From: Bacteroidota bacterium
GTDB taxonomy: Bacteria > Bacteroidota > Bacteroidia > Bacteroidales > VadinHA17
Length of the DNA stretch: 64,000 bases
Reading direction: 5' to 3'
Assembly: GCA_018262715.1 (NCBI GenBank)
Contig: JADFDS010000043.1
Coordinates: forward strand, 1 to 64,000
The stretch's first letter is position 1. Every line of letters begins with the position of its first letter. Under the pieces are notes generated by a model, which saw nothing but the letters and a program-made list of their open reading frames with translations, had not been told where the DNA came from and ran no database searches. Of the stretch, positions 11,589 through 23,628 are shown one piece after another. A program made the translations under genes and the position numbers.

Positions 11589-12917
11589 ATGAAATTCATT
11601 CAGACCATTAAGAACATTTTCAAGATCGAGGATCTGAGAGCCAGGATAATCTTTACCCTTGGCATCGTTGCACTCTACCGTCTGGGCAAATATATCACCC
11701 TCCCGGGAGTCGATCCATCCATGCTTGATAACCTGAGAAGCCAGACCTCCTCGGGTATTATGGGGCTGCTTGACATGTTCTCGGGCGGAGCCTTCTCACA
11801 GGCCTCCATCTTTGCCCTGGGGATCATGCCCTACATCTCCGCCTCAATCGTTATCCAGCTGCTCGGCATAGTCTTCCCCTACTTCCAGAAACTTCAGAAG
11901 GAGGGTGAGAGCGGCAGGCGTAAGATGAACCAGTATACACGGTACCTTACCGTATTTATCCTGATACTTCAGGCTCCGACTTACCTGGCAAACCTTCATG
12001 CAATATTGCCCCCGGAAGCATTTGTCCTGCAGGGCTGGTTCTTCAGGGTCTCATCGGTGATCATATTGACCGCCGGAACAATATTTGTCATGTGGCTCGG
12101 TGAGAAAATCACCGACAAGGGTATCGGAAACGGTATCTCGCTGATTATCATGGTTGGTATTATAGCCCGTTTCCCGGTGGCAATCATCTTTGAGACAGGA
12201 TCACGCATGAACGGCTCGGGCGGACTTGTAGCCCTGCTCATTGAGATTGTATTCCTCTTTGTAGTGATACTTGGTTCAGTGCTCCTGGTACAGGGCACCC
12301 GCCGCATACCCGTCCAGTATGCAAGACGCATCGTGGGCAACAAACAGTATGGCGGCGTAAGACAATATATTCCCCTTAAGGTGAACGCAGCCGGCGTTAT
12401 GCCTATCATCTTCGCCCAGGCGATCATGATGCTGCCGGTGATATTCGCCGGTTTCAGGGAATCAGGCTCGGGATTCGTCGTTGCATTTACAAATATGTAC
12501 GGATTCTGGTATAACCTGGTGACAGCAATTCTCATCATCCTCTTCACCTACTTCTACACCGCCGTTACCATTAACCCGGTGCAGATGGCTGAAGACATGA
12601 AGAAGAACGGTGGTTTCATTCCCGGCATCAAACCGGGACGCAAGACGGTTGAGTTCCTTGATACCATCATGTCACGAATCACCCTTCCGGGTTCAATATT
12701 CCTCGCAATAATAGCCATCCTCCCTGCCTTTGCCGTGAACTTCGGCATCAGTGGTGAGTTTGCACAGTTCTTCGGCGGCACCTCGCTCCTCATTCTCGTG
12801 GGCGTTGTGCTTGATACTCTCCAGCAGATCGAAAGTCATCTGCTCATGCGCCACTATGACGGCCTTATGAAATCAGGCCGCGTTAAGGGCAGGACCGGAG
12901 CCGTGACGGCTATTTAA
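11589..12917 (+). CDS. secY: Preprotein translocase subunit SecY
   Basis: FALGIMPYISASIVIQLL...GNGISLIIMVGI; multi-TM; after rplO. Confidence 0.98.
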   Translation: MKFIQTIKNIFKIEDLRARIIFTLGIVALYRLGKYITLPGVDPSMLDNLRSQTSSGIMGLLDMFSGGAFSQASIFALGIMPYISASIVIQLLGIVFPYFQKLQKEGESGRRKMNQYTRYLTVFILILQAPTYLANLHAILPPEAFVLQGWFFRVSSVIILTAGTIFVMWLGEKITDKGIGNGISLIIMVGIIARFPVAIIFETGSRMNGSGGLVALLIEIVFLFVVILGSVLLVQGTRRIPVQYARRIVGNKQYGGVRQYIPLKVNAAGVMPIIFAQAIMMLPVIFAGFRESGSGFVVAFTNMYGFWYNLVTAILIILFTYFYTAVTINPVQMAEDMKKNGGFIPGIKPGRKTVEFLDTIMSRITLPGSIFLAIIAILPAFAVNFGISGEFAQFFGGTSLLILVGVVLDTLQQIESHLLMRHYDGLMKSGRVKGRTGAVTAI

Positions 12918-12934
12918 TGCGATTTCGTTCTTTG

Positions 12935-13711
12935 ATGATCTATATTAAGACGGATGCAGAAGTAGAGTTACTGAGAGAAGCCAACCAGCTGGTCTCAAAA
13001 ACTCTTGCGGAAGTAGCCGTGCATATCAGGCCGGGGGTGACAACCCTCCGTCTTGACGCGATAGCTGAGGAGTTCATCCGTTCACACGGTGCACTCCCTG
13101 CCTTCAAGGGATATGCCGGATTTCCGAACACCCTCTGCACATCTGTAAATGATGAGGTGGTACACGGGATACCGTCAGACTATGCACTCAGGGAGGGCGA
13201 CATAATATCAGTCGACTGCGGGGTGATACTGAACGGCTGGTATGGAGACAGCGCCTTCACCTTCCCGGTGGGAGAGGTGAGGCCTGAAATACTGCGTCTT
13301 CTCGATTTCACCAGGGCCTCTCTTGAGGAGGGCGTGAAGCAGGCTGTCGCCGGCAACCGCGTGGGAGACATTTCGCACGCAGTGCAGACAAAGGCTGAAG
13401 GCGGAGGTTACTCCGTGGTGCGCACGCTGGTGGGACACGGAATCGGGAAGCACCTTCATGAGGGCCCCGAGGTGCCTAACTTCGGGAGACGCGGCTCTGG
13501 CACGAGACTTGAAAGGAATGTGGTCATATGCATAGAACCGATGATCAATATGGGTACCAAAAACACACGCACTGACAGTGACGGGTGGACAGTCAGAACA
13601 GGTGACGGCAAACCGTCGGCACATTTTGAATATGCTGTTGCGGTCAGGGAGGGAAAACCCGACCTGCTCACAACATTTGAATATATAGAGGAAGTATTAA
13701 CAAAGAGGTAA
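12935..13711 (+). CDS. map: Type I methionine aminopeptidase
   Basis: [23 protein letters not shown]...[11 protein letters not shown]...[19 protein letters not shown]...[18 protein letters not shown]; start at MIYIK. Confidence 0.96.
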   Translation: MIYIKTDAEVELLREANQLVSKTLAEVAVHIRPGVTTLRLDAIAEEFIRSHGALPAFKGYAGFPNTLCTSVNDEVVHGIPSDYALREGDIISVDCGVILNGWYGDSAFTFPVGEVRPEILRLLDFTRASLEEGVKQAVAGNRVGDISHAVQTKAEGGGYSVVRTLVGHGIGKHLHEGPEVPNFGRRGSGTRLERNVVICIEPMINMGTKNTRTDSDGWTVRTGDGKPSAHFEYAVAVREGKPDLLTTFEYIEEVLTKR

Positions 13712-13715
13712 GTAT

Positions 13716-13934
13716 ATGGCCAAACAACCATCAATAGAGATTGACGGAACGATCATCGAGGCGCTCTCAAACGCGATGTTCAGGGTCAGGCTCGAAAACG
13801 GACATATCATCACCGCCCATATCTCCGGGAAGATGAGGATGCACTATATTAAAATCCTCCCCGGTGACAAGGTGAAGGTTGAAATGTCGCCCTATGACCT
13901 TACCAAAGGAAGAATAACGTTCAGATTTAAATAG
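13716..13934 (+). CDS. infA: Translation initiation factor IF-1
   Basis: [70 protein letters not shown]. Confidence 0.98.
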   Translation: MAKQPSIEIDGTIIEALSNAMFRVRLENGHIITAHISGKMRMHYIKILPGDKVKVEMSPYDLTKGRITFRFK

Positions 13935-13948
13935 AAAATAAAACTGCG

Positions 13949-14065
13949 ATGAAAGTAAGAGCATCAGTGAAAAAGCGCTCAGCCGACTGCAAGATTGTAA
14001 GGCGTAACGGGCGTCTGTATGTGATAAATAAGAAAAATCCCAAGTTCAAGCAGAGACAGGGATAA
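13949..14065 (+). CDS. rpmJ: 50S ribosomal protein L36 (38 aa, single-Cys, zinc-ligand-poor form; not in ORF track)
   Basis: Read directly: [38 protein letters not shown]; between infA and rpsM. Confidence 0.96.
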   Translation: MKVRASVKKRSADCKIVRRNGRLYVINKKNPKFKQRQG

Positions 14066-14072
14066 ATTTGAT

Positions 14073-14080
14073 TAACTTTG
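14073..14080 (+). promoter_or_regulatory. Bacteroidetes -7-type promoter motif TAACTTTG upstream of rpsM
   Basis: Matches TAnnTTTG, 23 nt before the rpsM start. Confidence 0.6.
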
Positions 14081-14102
14081 CACTTCAAATTTAAAGAGGT
14101 AT

Positions 14103-14480
14103 ATGGCACGTATTAATGGGGTAGACCTACCAAGGAACAAGCAGGGCGAAGTAGCTCTCACCTACATCTATGGCGTCGGACGCAGCACTGCTCAGAAGGT
14201 GCTTGACAAAGCCGGCGTTGACCGTCAAATGAAGGTAGAGGAATGGAATGACGATAACATCAATGCTATCCGTCAGATCCTCTCTGAGAATTACAAGCTG
14301 GAGGGTGAGCTTCGTTCCGAAACGCAGCTTAACATCAAGCGACTGATGGATATCGGTTGCTATCGCGGCATTCGTCACCGCATCGGGCTGCCGGTAAGGG
14401 GCCAGAGCACGAAGAACAATGCCCGCACCCGCAAAGGACGCAAGAAGACCGTGGCAAACAAGAAAAAAGCTACTAAATAA
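14103..14480 (+). CDS. rpsM: 30S ribosomal protein S13
   Basis: [34 protein letters not shown]. Confidence 0.98.
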   Translation: MARINGVDLPRNKQGEVALTYIYGVGRSTAQKVLDKAGVDRQMKVEEWNDDNINAIRQILSENYKLEGELRSETQLNIKRLMDIGCYRGIRHRIGLPVRGQSTKNNARTRKGRKKTVANKKKATK

Positions 14481-14487
14481 GTAATAT

Positions 14488-14877
14488 ATGGCAAAGAAGA
14501 CTGGGACATTAAAGAAGAAGGTCGTTAAGGTTGAACCCGTGGGACAGGCTCACGTTCATTCGTCATTCAACAATATCATCATAAGCCTTACAAACAGCAC
14601 CGGCCAGGTTATATCCTGGGCCTCGGCAGGCAAGATGGGATTCAAGGGTTCAAAGAAGAACACCCCCTATGCCGCGCAGATGGCAGCTGAAGAGTGCACC
14701 AAGGTCGCTTTTGAACTTGGCCTCCGCAAGGTGAAGGTTTACGTCAAGGGACCCGGCTCAGGCCGTGAGTCAGCCATCCGTGCCATATCAAACAGCGGCG
14801 TGGAAGTGACTGAAATCGTCGACGTTACACCAATGCCTCACAACGGATGCCGTCCGCCTTCACGCAGAAGGGTTTAA
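14488..14877 (+). CDS. rpsK: 30S ribosomal protein S11
   Basis: [44 protein letters not shown]. Confidence 0.98.
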   Translation: MAKKTGTLKKKVVKVEPVGQAHVHSSFNNIIISLTNSTGQVISWASAGKMGFKGSKKNTPYAAQMAAEECTKVAFELGLRKVKVYVKGPGSGRESAIRAISNSGVEVTEIVDVTPMPHNGCRPPSRRRV

Positions 14878-14921
14878 AAGGCTCATATTAACATTTTTCA
14901 AAACGATAAACATTTCATTCA

Positions 14922-15530
14922 ATGGCAAGATATACAGGACCCAGATCAAGAATCGCCAGGAAATTCGGAGAGCCTATTTTCGGCCCTGACAAATACCTCG
15001 ACAGGAAGAATTTCCCTCCCGGCCAGCACGGTCTGACCAAAAAAAGAAAAAAGACATCGGAATACGGTGTACAGCTGCGCGAAAAACAGAAGGTGAAATA
15101 TACCTACGGCCTGCTTGAACGCCAGTTCCGCAATACCTTCGAGAAAGCTGTGGCTGCCTCCGGAGTGACCGGTTTGGTTCTCCTCCAGTTGTTGGAATCA
15201 CGTCTTGACAACGTGGTTTACCGCCTCGGCATTGCTCCCTCAAGACCGGCAGCACGCCAGCTGGTGTCTCACCGTCATATCACAATCAACGGCAACGTCG
15301 TTAATATACCATCAATGATGCTTCGCCCCGGCGATATCATCGGCGTCAGGGAAAAATCAAAATCACTCGAAATCATTACCGAATGCCTCGGCGCAAACCG
15401 CCGCTCCAAACTGGCCTGGCTCGAGTGGGATGACACACAGATGGCCGGAAAATACATGAGCGTCCCTGAACGTACCGAAATACCGGAAGATATCAAGGAA
15501 CAGCTTATAGTTGAACTCTATTCCAAGTAA
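14922..15530 (+). CDS. rpsD: 30S ribosomal protein S4
   Basis: [38 protein letters not shown]4 domain. Confidence 0.98.
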   Translation: MARYTGPRSRIARKFGEPIFGPDKYLDRKNFPPGQHGLTKKRKKTSEYGVQLREKQKVKYTYGLLERQFRNTFEKAVAASGVTGLVLLQLLESRLDNVVYRLGIAPSRPAARQLVSHRHITINGNVVNIPSMMLRPGDIIGVREKSKSLEIITECLGANRRSKLAWLEWDDTQMAGKYMSVPERTEIPEDIKEQLIVELYSK

Positions 15531-15548
15531 TAAAGTAATAATATTCAT

Positions 15549-16541
15549 ATGGCCATATTAGCATTCCAGAAACCTGACAAAGTAATATTACTGGAAGCGG
15601 ACGACCAGTACGGAAAGTTTGAATTCCGCCCGCTTGAACCCGGCTATGGCATCACCGTGGGTAATGCCCTCAGAAGAATACTCCTCTCCTCACTGGAAGG
15701 ATTCGCCATCACTACTGTCAAGATAGAGGGCGTAGACCATGAGTTCTCAACCATCACCGGCGTGATGGAAGATGTCACAGAAATCATTCTGAACCTGAAA
15801 CAGATTCGCTTCAGGAGAATGGTCGAGGATATCGATACCGAGAAGATCGTGGTTAAGGTCTCAGGACAGGAAGCATTCAAAGCCGGTGACCTTAATAATT
15901 CACTCAGCAGTTTCGAGGTGCTCAACCCTGACCTGGTAATCTGCCGTATGGAACCCGATGTCAAACTGCAGTTCGAGATCAATATCTCCAAGGGCAGAGG
16001 CTATGTGCCTGCTGAGGAAAACCAGCCCACAGAAGCCGAATTCGGACTTATTGCCATCGATTCAATCTTCACCCCTGTTCGTAATGTCAAGTATTCAATC
16101 GAAAACTACAGGGTTGAACAGAAAACCGACTACGAAAAACTGATCATCGAAATAACCACTGACGGCTCAATTCACCCGAAGGACGCCCTCAAGGAAGCAG
16201 CAAAAATCCTCATATACCATTTCATGCTCTTCTCCGAAGAGAAGATCACCATCGACTACGAAGACAAGATGGCAAATGAGGAATTCGACGAGGAAATACT
16301 CCACATGCGCCAGCTGCTCAAAACCAAACTCGTTGACCTTGACCTCTCCGTCAGAGCTCTCAACTGCCTCAAGGCAGCTGAGGTTGAAACACTCGGAGAC
16401 CTGGTTAAATTCAACAAGAATGACCTCCTCAAGTTCCGTAACTTCGGCAAGAAGTCACTCACCGAGCTTGACGAGCTCCTTGAGACAATGAGCCTCTCAT
16501 TCGGGATGGATGTGGCAAAATACAAACTCGACAAAGATTAA
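15549..16541 (+). CDS. rpoA: DNA-directed RNA polymerase subunit alpha
   Basis: [49 protein letters not shown]. Confidence 0.98.
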   Translation: MAILAFQKPDKVILLEADDQYGKFEFRPLEPGYGITVGNALRRILLSSLEGFAITTVKIEGVDHEFSTITGVMEDVTEIILNLKQIRFRRMVEDIDTEKIVVKVSGQEAFKAGDLNNSLSSFEVLNPDLVICRMEPDVKLQFEINISKGRGYVPAEENQPTEAEFGLIAIDSIFTPVRNVKYSIENYRVEQKTDYEKLIIEITTDGSIHPKDALKEAAKILIYHFMLFSEEKITIDYEDKMANEEFDEEILHMRQLLKTKLVDLDLSVRALNCLKAAEVETLGDLVKFNKNDLLKFRNFGKKSLTELDELLETMSLSFGMDVAKYKLDKD

Positions 16542-16563
16542 TAACAGGTAAGGATAGAGAGAA

Positions 16564-17082
16564 ATGCGACATTTAAATGCTATAAACCACCTTGGAAGGA
16601 AAAGCGCCGACAGGAAGGCAATGATGGCCAATCTGGCATCATCACTGATCCTTCACAAGCGTATCAGCACAACAACAGCCAAAGCACGCGCACTGAGAAC
16701 ATACGTTGAGCCACTCATCACCAAGTCAAAGGATGACTCAACCCACTCGCGCAGGGTTGTATTCAGTTATCTTGAGAATAAAAGCGCCGTTGCTGAACTC
16801 TTCAGGGAAGTAGCCCCGAAGATCGCCAGCCGCCCGGGCGGATACACCCGCATCCTCAAAACAGGATCACGAATAGGTGACGCTGCTGAGATGTGCATAA
16901 TCGAACTGGTCGACTTCAATGAGAACATGCTTGCAGGCGAGGGTGCAAAAGCCAAGGCCTCACGCCGCCGCCGCAGCCTGAAGAAAAAGACCGCCGAAAC
17001 TGCTGCCGTAACCGAAACAAACGCAAAGGCTGAAACTCCCGCCGAAGAAAAGGCACCGGAAGCCGAAGAATCAAAAGAATAG
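16564..17082 (+). CDS. rplQ: 50S ribosomal protein L17
   Basis: [45 protein letters not shown]. Confidence 0.97.
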   Translation: MRHLNAINHLGRKSADRKAMMANLASSLILHKRISTTTAKARALRTYVEPLITKSKDDSTHSRRVVFSYLENKSAVAELFREVAPKIASRPGGYTRILKTGSRIGDAAEMCIIELVDFNENMLAGEGAKAKASRRRRSLKKKTAETAAVTETNAKAETPAEEKAPEAEESKE

Positions 17083-17102
17083 CGGCAGATGCTCATATAC
17101 GG

Positions 17103-17137
17103 AAGGGATATTGTCTGAATGGCCGTATCCCTTTTTT
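17103..17137 (+). terminator. Intrinsic terminator after rplQ
   Basis: AAGGGATA ... TATCCCTT perfect stem followed by a T run. Confidence 0.8.
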
Positions 17138-17170
17138 TCATATATTGCATATTATTATAACAAAACATAA

Positions 17171-18454
<1,284 letters not shown>

Positions 18455-18479
18455 GCGCCTGGTACAGATACCACAATGA

Positions 18480-18508
18480 AAACTCCGCCTCCGCGGAGTT
18501 TTTATTTT
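18480..18508 (+). terminator. Intrinsic terminator after eno
   Basis: AACTCCGC-CTCC-GCGGAGTT followed by TTTATTTTT. Confidence 0.85.
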
Positions 18509-18533
18509 TATATTTGTAGAAATCTCTTGTTCA

Positions 18534-20423
18534 ATGTCATTCAACGGTCTGTCTCAGTTTGTATCATTTCTGGAGTCACGTGGTGAGCTGGTGCGTGTCA
18601 CCTCCCCTGTTAACCCTGTGCTTGAGATTACCGAGATAGCTGACCGGCTGGTAAAAAGCGGTGGAAAGGCCGTTCTGTTTGAGAACACCGGCACAGCCTT
18701 CCCTGTGCTGATAAATGCATTTGCCTCTGACACGCGCATGGCAGCAGCCATGGGACGTAATTCCCTTGATGATGCAGGTGATGAGCTGTTTACCCTGGTC
18801 GAGTCGCTGACCCAGGCGCGCGGCCTGGCGGGTAAGCTGGCGCGCCTGCCTGGTATGCTCCGCCTTCTCACCCTTTCGCCCAAAAGAAGGTCAGGCAGGG
18901 GTGAGTGCCAGGAGGTGGTGGAGCAGGTGCCTGACATTGGCAGGCTGCCCATCCTGAAATGCTGGCCCCATGACGGAGAAAGGTTTGTTACACTCCCCCT
19001 GGTGCATACCAGGCACCCTGAGACCGGAAAACCCAACCTCGGCATGTACCGCATGCAGGTCATGGGCCGAGATATGACAGGAATGCACTGGCACAGGCAC
19101 AAAACCGGCGCCAGACACTTTGAGGCCTGGAAAAAGAGGGGAGAGAGGATGCCCGTCACCGTAACCCTCGGAGGAGACCCGGTTTATACCTATGCCGCCA
19201 CGGCTCCGCTGCCTGAAGATATCAGTGAGTACCTCCTTGCAGCATTCCTGCGCCGTAAAAGAGTGTCCCTGGTCAAATGCCTTACCAACGACCTGTGGGT
19301 ACCGGCTGACTCAGATTTCGTCATCGAAGGTTATGTTGACACTGCCGAAGCGCCTGTCACCGAGGGACCGTTTGGTGACCACACAGGCTTTTACTCTCTT
19401 GCCGACCTGTATCCTGTATTTCATGTCACCTGCATAACCCACAGGAAAAACGCTGTCTATCCCGCCACAATAGTGGGAGTGCCTCCGATGGAGGATGCAT
19501 GGATGGGAAAGGCTACCGAGAAGATATTCTTTGCACCCATAAAACTTGCAATAGCCCCGGAAATTCGCGAGCTCCACATGCCTGTTTCGGGCGTGGCCCA
19601 CAACCTGGTGATAGTGAGCATTGAGAAGACCTATCCGGGTCAGGGAATGAAGGTGCTGAGTGCACTCTTCGGCGCAGGGCAGATGATGCTCAGCAAGTAT
19701 ATAATAGTAGTCAGCGGCAACGTTCATGTGACCGATTACCGCGCCGTGGCTGAGGAGGTTTTTGCCAATGTAAGGTTTGATTCTGACCTTCTGCTTACCA
19801 GGGGCCCTCTTGACGTACTTGATCACTCCTCAGACAGGTTCAGCATGGGAGGCAAGCTCGGCATAGACGCAACCGTGAAGCTCTCGGAGGAACGAACCGA
19901 TGAATATCATTCGGTTCCGCTGCTCCTTCTCACCGGCGAGCAGTTCAATGAAAAGGTCATCAGCGGGATGAAGACACTGGCTGATTATGCCCTGCCGGTG
20001 GCAATACTTACTATAACCAAACCGGAGGAGGGGCTTGACATGCATCGCCTGGCAGCCTCTCTTCCCGCATCACTTACCACACCGGGTACCGTCATCATTG
20101 CAGTGGATGAGGGAGCTGATGCTGATGACCCCGCCATGCTTACATGGCTGGTTACCGGCAACAGCGATCCGGCCCGTGATCTCTACCATCTCGAGGGCGG
20201 CGCCATCTTTATTGATGCCACCTCAAAAACCCGGTCCCTGCCTGCTTTCCCCAGGGATTGGCCAAACGTGGTCTGTTCAGACCCGGAGACAATTGAACTT
20301 GTAAACACCAGGTGGCCTGAATACGGACTCGGTCCTTTCATAGAATCACCGTCCCTCAGACTCCTTCCCCTGTTAAAGCCTGGCGAAGCTTCCGTGGAGA
20401 CGGTTAATTCAACTGCCGGGTGA
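18534..20423 (+). CDS. UbiD family decarboxylase
   Basis: FVSFLESRGELVRVTSPVNPVLEITEIADR; EGPFGDHTGFYS motif of the UbiD family. Confidence 0.9.
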   Translation: MSFNGLSQFVSFLESRGELVRVTSPVNPVLEITEIADRLVKSGGKAVLFENTGTAFPVLINAFASDTRMAAAMGRNSLDDAGDELFTLVESLTQARGLAGKLARLPGMLRLLTLSPKRRSGRGECQEVVEQVPDIGRLPILKCWPHDGERFVTLPLVHTRHPETGKPNLGMYRMQVMGRDMTGMHWHRHKTGARHFEAWKKRGERMPVTVTLGGDPVYTYAATAPLPEDISEYLLAAFLRRKRVSLVKCLTNDLWVPADSDFVIEGYVDTAEAPVTEGPFGDHTGFYSLADLYPVFHVTCITHRKNAVYPATIVGVPPMEDAWMGKATEKIFFAPIKLAIAPEIRELHMPVSGVAHNLVIVSIEKTYPGQGMKVLSALFGAGQMMLSKYIIVVSGNVHVTDYRAVAEEVFANVRFDSDLLLTRGPLDVLDHSSDRFSMGGKLGIDATVKLSEERTDEYHSVPLLLLTGEQFNEKVISGMKTLADYALPVAILTITKPEEGLDMHRLAASLPASLTTPGTVIIAVDEGADADDPAMLTWLVTGNSDPARDLYHLEGGAIFIDATSKTRSLPAFPRDWPNVVCSDPETIELVNTRWPEYGLGPFIESPSLRLLPLLKPGEASVETVNSTAG

Positions 20424-21400
20424 CAGGCTTACCGTCAGCGGCCCTGTTGACTGCCTTTGTGCAGGGACTGAGAGACAGCCCGGCTCTCAATTACCTCATT
20501 GTGATCTTCATCATCGCGGCACTGGTCTACCTGATCGTACTCCAGTTCTGGGTGCTGCTCCGTACCAAAAAACACCTGCGTGAAATACAGGGCGCATACA
20601 GCGAGATAGAGGTGCAGAGATCGGAACTGCAACTGAGAAACAAGGACCTGACTGACAGCCTGAACTATGCCCGCAGGATTCAGGCTGCGCTTCTTCCTGC
20701 CGAACATCACATACGGAGGATTTTTCCCGATCATTTCATCTACTACCGCCCGAAGCATATCGTCAGCGGCGACTTCTACTGGTTCAGTGAGCGTGACGAA
20801 AAGTACTTCATTGCGGCGGCTGACTGCACCGGACACGGGGTGCCGGGAGCCCTTATGTCAATGATCGGGCTGGAACTCATTCAGAAGATCATCAATGAGA
20901 TGAAGGTCGATGACACTGACCAGGTGCTGATCACCATGAACCGCGAGCTCGAATCAGCCTTCTTCAAGGAGGAAAGCGGCAAAGCCCTGATTAAGGACGG
21001 AATTGAGATGGGTATCTGCGTTATTGACAGAAACACGAAAGTGATGGAGTTCTCGGGCGCATTTCTGCCGGTGTATATAGTCCGTGATGACAAGCTGATA
21101 GAGATCAAGGGCGACAAGAAGAATGTAGTGCAGTCATTTGCCATGGTATCATTCAACCGGAGTACTTTCACGCTGCAGGAGGGAGATATCCTCTATCTCT
21201 TCTCCGACGGGTATGCTGATCAGTTCGGAGGACCGGAAAACAAAAAGTTTATGTATCGCCGCCTGAGGCATATCCTGCTGACCATAAGCAAATATCCGCT
21301 GGCCGACCAGCAGCGGATTCTGGATGAAACTATCGGGTCATGGATGGAAGGGCATGACCAGATAGATGACATGATGATCCTGGGGGTTAAACCTTTCTGA
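20420..21400 (+). CDS. Membrane-anchored SpoIIE/RsbU-type PP2C serine phosphatase
   Basis: N-terminal TM, coiled-coil, then ARRIQAALLPAEHHIRRIFPDHFIYYRPKHIVSGDFYWF...AADCTGHGVPGALMSMIG...LFSDGYADQFGG. Confidence 0.9.
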   Translation: MTGLPSAALLTAFVQGLRDSPALNYLIVIFIIAALVYLIVLQFWVLLRTKKHLREIQGAYSEIEVQRSELQLRNKDLTDSLNYARRIQAALLPAEHHIRRIFPDHFIYYRPKHIVSGDFYWFSERDEKYFIAAADCTGHGVPGALMSMIGLELIQKIINEMKVDDTDQVLITMNRELESAFFKEESGKALIKDGIEMGICVIDRNTKVMEFSGAFLPVYIVRDDKLIEIKGDKKNVVQSFAMVSFNRSTFTLQEGDILYLFSDGYADQFGGPENKKFMYRRLRHILLTISKYPLADQQRILDETIGSWMEGHDQIDDMMILGVKPF

Positions 21401-21402
21401 GG

Positions 21403-22761
21403 TCAGATAAGAGCTGTAATCTTCTCTATGAGCACCTCGGGCTCTATAGGTTTGCTTATGTAATCGTCCATACCTACAGCCAGGCACTGTTCCCTGTCGC
21501 CCAGCATCGCGTTGGCGGTGATGGCAATGATAGGTACGTGTCCGCTGGAGCTCATCTCCAGCCCGCGGATCTTCTCCGCCGCCACCAGTCCGTTCATAAC
21601 CGGCATCTGCACATCCATAAGTATCAGGTCATAGCGAGATGTGCCAAACATGTCAAGAGCCTCCTTGCCGTTACGGGCAACCTCGAGCCTCTTTACAAGC
21701 GGTTCAAGCATCAGCTGGGTGATTCGCTGGTTGATGGGATTATCTTCCACCAGCAGTATGTTAAGCTCTTTCAGTTCCTTATGACTCTTCTCCGTCTCCA
21801 TCTCCCTGACCAGGGTGCTTGCTGCTGCCGGGCGGATCACTTTGTCTGCCCTCCTGAGGAAGATATAGAAGACGAAGTATGAACCGGTTCCGGAAGTGGA
21901 CTCCTGCCAGTTGCCCCCGCAATCGCGTATCAGTCTTCCTGCCAGAGGGTAAGGCTGGCGTCCTTCACCGATGAAGACTGCCTGGTTGTTCGATGACAGG
22001 GTGAATTCAACCTTGTGTGCTCCCTCCCTTTCACCGGCTTCCCTGGCCTGTATCTTGATGGTCACCTTTCCTGCCGGCCCTGAGATGGCAGCGCTGAGAA
22101 GATCGATGAGTATCTGCTTGATGATGATCGGGTCACCCCTGTATTCCCTTTCCCCCTCGCCGTGGTCATCATAGACCACCACGCTCTGGTCATGTCTCCT
22201 GCTGAGCTTCATCAGACCGATGGTATCACGGATGATGGGCCCCAGCCTGAAACGGATCTCACCCCGCCTCTCAAAGGTGATATTGCCGGCTGTTTCCATG
22301 GTAAGTTCATTGACCACCTCAACCATTGATCCGGTGGAAGCAATGAAGGTCTCCACAAGCTCCTGCTGCTTGGGTGATGAGGTGGTCTCACTCAGCATGT
22401 TGCCCAGCAGGACGAGGTTGTTGAGGGGCTCCCTTATCTTGTGCGAAAAGGAGTTGATCACCTCCTCGTTCTTTTCGGCAATTGAAGCCAGCTCCCTGAG
22501 AATTTCCCTGTTGTCTGCAATGAGCTTGCGAAGTTCTGCTATCGCCAGTATCAGCGGGACCAGGGCAAGCACACCTGCCGCTATCGGCATGTACACCAGC
22601 CCGGCAAGGGCGGTGACAAGGGCTATGACCACCAGGAGAAGCGCTACGGCAACCGGCAGCAGTATGCGGTCCCTCGTCCACCGGGTCATCAGGTCTGAGT
22701 GCGGTATGGCAGATGGTCTTGATCTGTTCGGCATATCGTGAACGCAGTAGATTAACGTCAC
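21403..22761 (-). CDS. Hybrid histidine kinase-like protein with degenerate ATPase domain and C-terminal REC domain
   Basis: Two N-terminal TM segments; FSHKIREPLNNLVLLGNML H-box; REC: NILLVEDNPINQRITQLML...YDLILMDVQMPVMNGLVAAEKIR...DDYISKPI. True start may be internal (MPNRSRPS). Confidence 0.85.
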   Translation of the reverse strand: MTLIYCVHDMPNRSRPSAIPHSDLMTRWTRDRILLPVAVALLLVVIALVTALAGLVYMPIAAGVLALVPLILAIAELRKLIADNREILRELASIAEKNEEVINSFSHKIREPLNNLVLLGNMLSETTSSPKQQELVETFIASTGSMVEVVNELTMETAGNITFERRGEIRFRLGPIIRDTIGLMKLSRRHDQSVVVYDDHGEGEREYRGDPIIIKQILIDLLSAAISGPAGKVTIKIQAREAGEREGAHKVEFTLSSNNQAVFIGEGRQPYPLAGRLIRDCGGNWQESTSGTGSYFVFYIFLRRADKVIRPAAASTLVREMETEKSHKELKELNILLVEDNPINQRITQLMLEPLVKRLEVARNGKEALDMFGTSRYDLILMDVQMPVMNGLVAAEKIRGLEMSSSGHVPIIAITANAMLGDREQCLAVGMDDYISKPIEPEVLIEKITALI

Positions 22762-22823
22762 TCAAAGATACATCAATTTCAATAAAGATAAAGAGAGCCA
22801 TGTTCTCAGTGCAGAGAAAAGAT

Positions 22824-22831
22824 TATTTTTG
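22824..22831 (+). promoter_or_regulatory. -7-type promoter motif TATTTTTG
   Basis: Matches TAnnTTTG upstream of the 22875 ORF. Confidence 0.45.
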
Positions 22832-22874
22832 CCTTACGGTATAATTTTTGAGGTGAAATCTGAAAAAGAGTGTG

Positions 22875-23621
22875 ATGAAAAAGTGCTTATTGACACTGAT
22901 CGCAGTCCTGGTCGCCACCGGCTTCACCAGGGCACAGCAGGGGGATACTCTTGTTCAGTATACTCCTGACTTCAAGTTCAGGGACGGTATCTACCTGAAC
23001 TTTGACATGGTTAAGACAAACAGCCCCATCCCAAAGGCTAAGCTCTTCACATCGGTTGATTACAACGACAAGGATTTCTTTGACCAGGTGATCTCCTCCG
23101 AAAAGATCTATTTCTATGATAACATGGGCGTCAGGCAGGAGATAGAGAAGGATGCAATATGGGGATTCGCCCGGAACGGCGTTCTATATGCAAAGGTGCA
23201 GAACAACTTCAACCGCATCACATTCTTCGGGTCAATAATCCATTTCGTGGCCGATGTCACAACCCAGACAGGTTACAACCCCTACGGGTACTATGATCCC
23301 TATTACTCACCCTACAGGTCATTCTACTCGCCATATTATTACAGCCCATACTCCTCGCGCTACTATGACCCGTACTACTACGGCGGATCACCCTACAGCC
23401 GAAACACATCACGTACTGACCTTGAAATGTTCATGATCGATTTCGAGACAGGAAAGACATACGAGTATGACCTCGAGAACCTGGAAGCACTCCTTATGCG
23501 GGACCCGGAGCTGTACGAGGAGTTTGTATCAATGCGCAACAAAAACCAGAAAAAAATGATGTTTGTATACCTGAGGAAGTATAACGAAAGACACCCGATT
23601 CTCCTTCCTTCAGGCAAATAA
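22875..23621 (+). CDS. Secreted protein with Tyr/Pro/Ser-rich low-complexity segment
   Basis: Signal peptide MKKCLLTLIAVLVATGFTRAQQ; YYDPYYSPYRSFYSPYYYSPYSSRYYDPYYYGGSPYSR. Confidence 0.75.
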   Translation: MKKCLLTLIAVLVATGFTRAQQGDTLVQYTPDFKFRDGIYLNFDMVKTNSPIPKAKLFTSVDYNDKDFFDQVISSEKIYFYDNMGVRQEIEKDAIWGFARNGVLYAKVQNNFNRITFFGSIIHFVADVTTQTGYNPYGYYDPYYSPYRSFYSPYYYSPYSSRYYDPYYYGGSPYSRNTSRTDLEMFMIDFETGKTYEYDLENLEALLMRDPELYEEFVSMRNKNQKKMMFVYLRKYNERHPILLPSGK

Positions 23622-23628
23622 AGGTTTA

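Noticed and set aside
13949-14065. L36 lacking most zinc ligands as an anomaly
   Set aside because: Zinc-free (C-minus) L36 forms are known and common in this phylum
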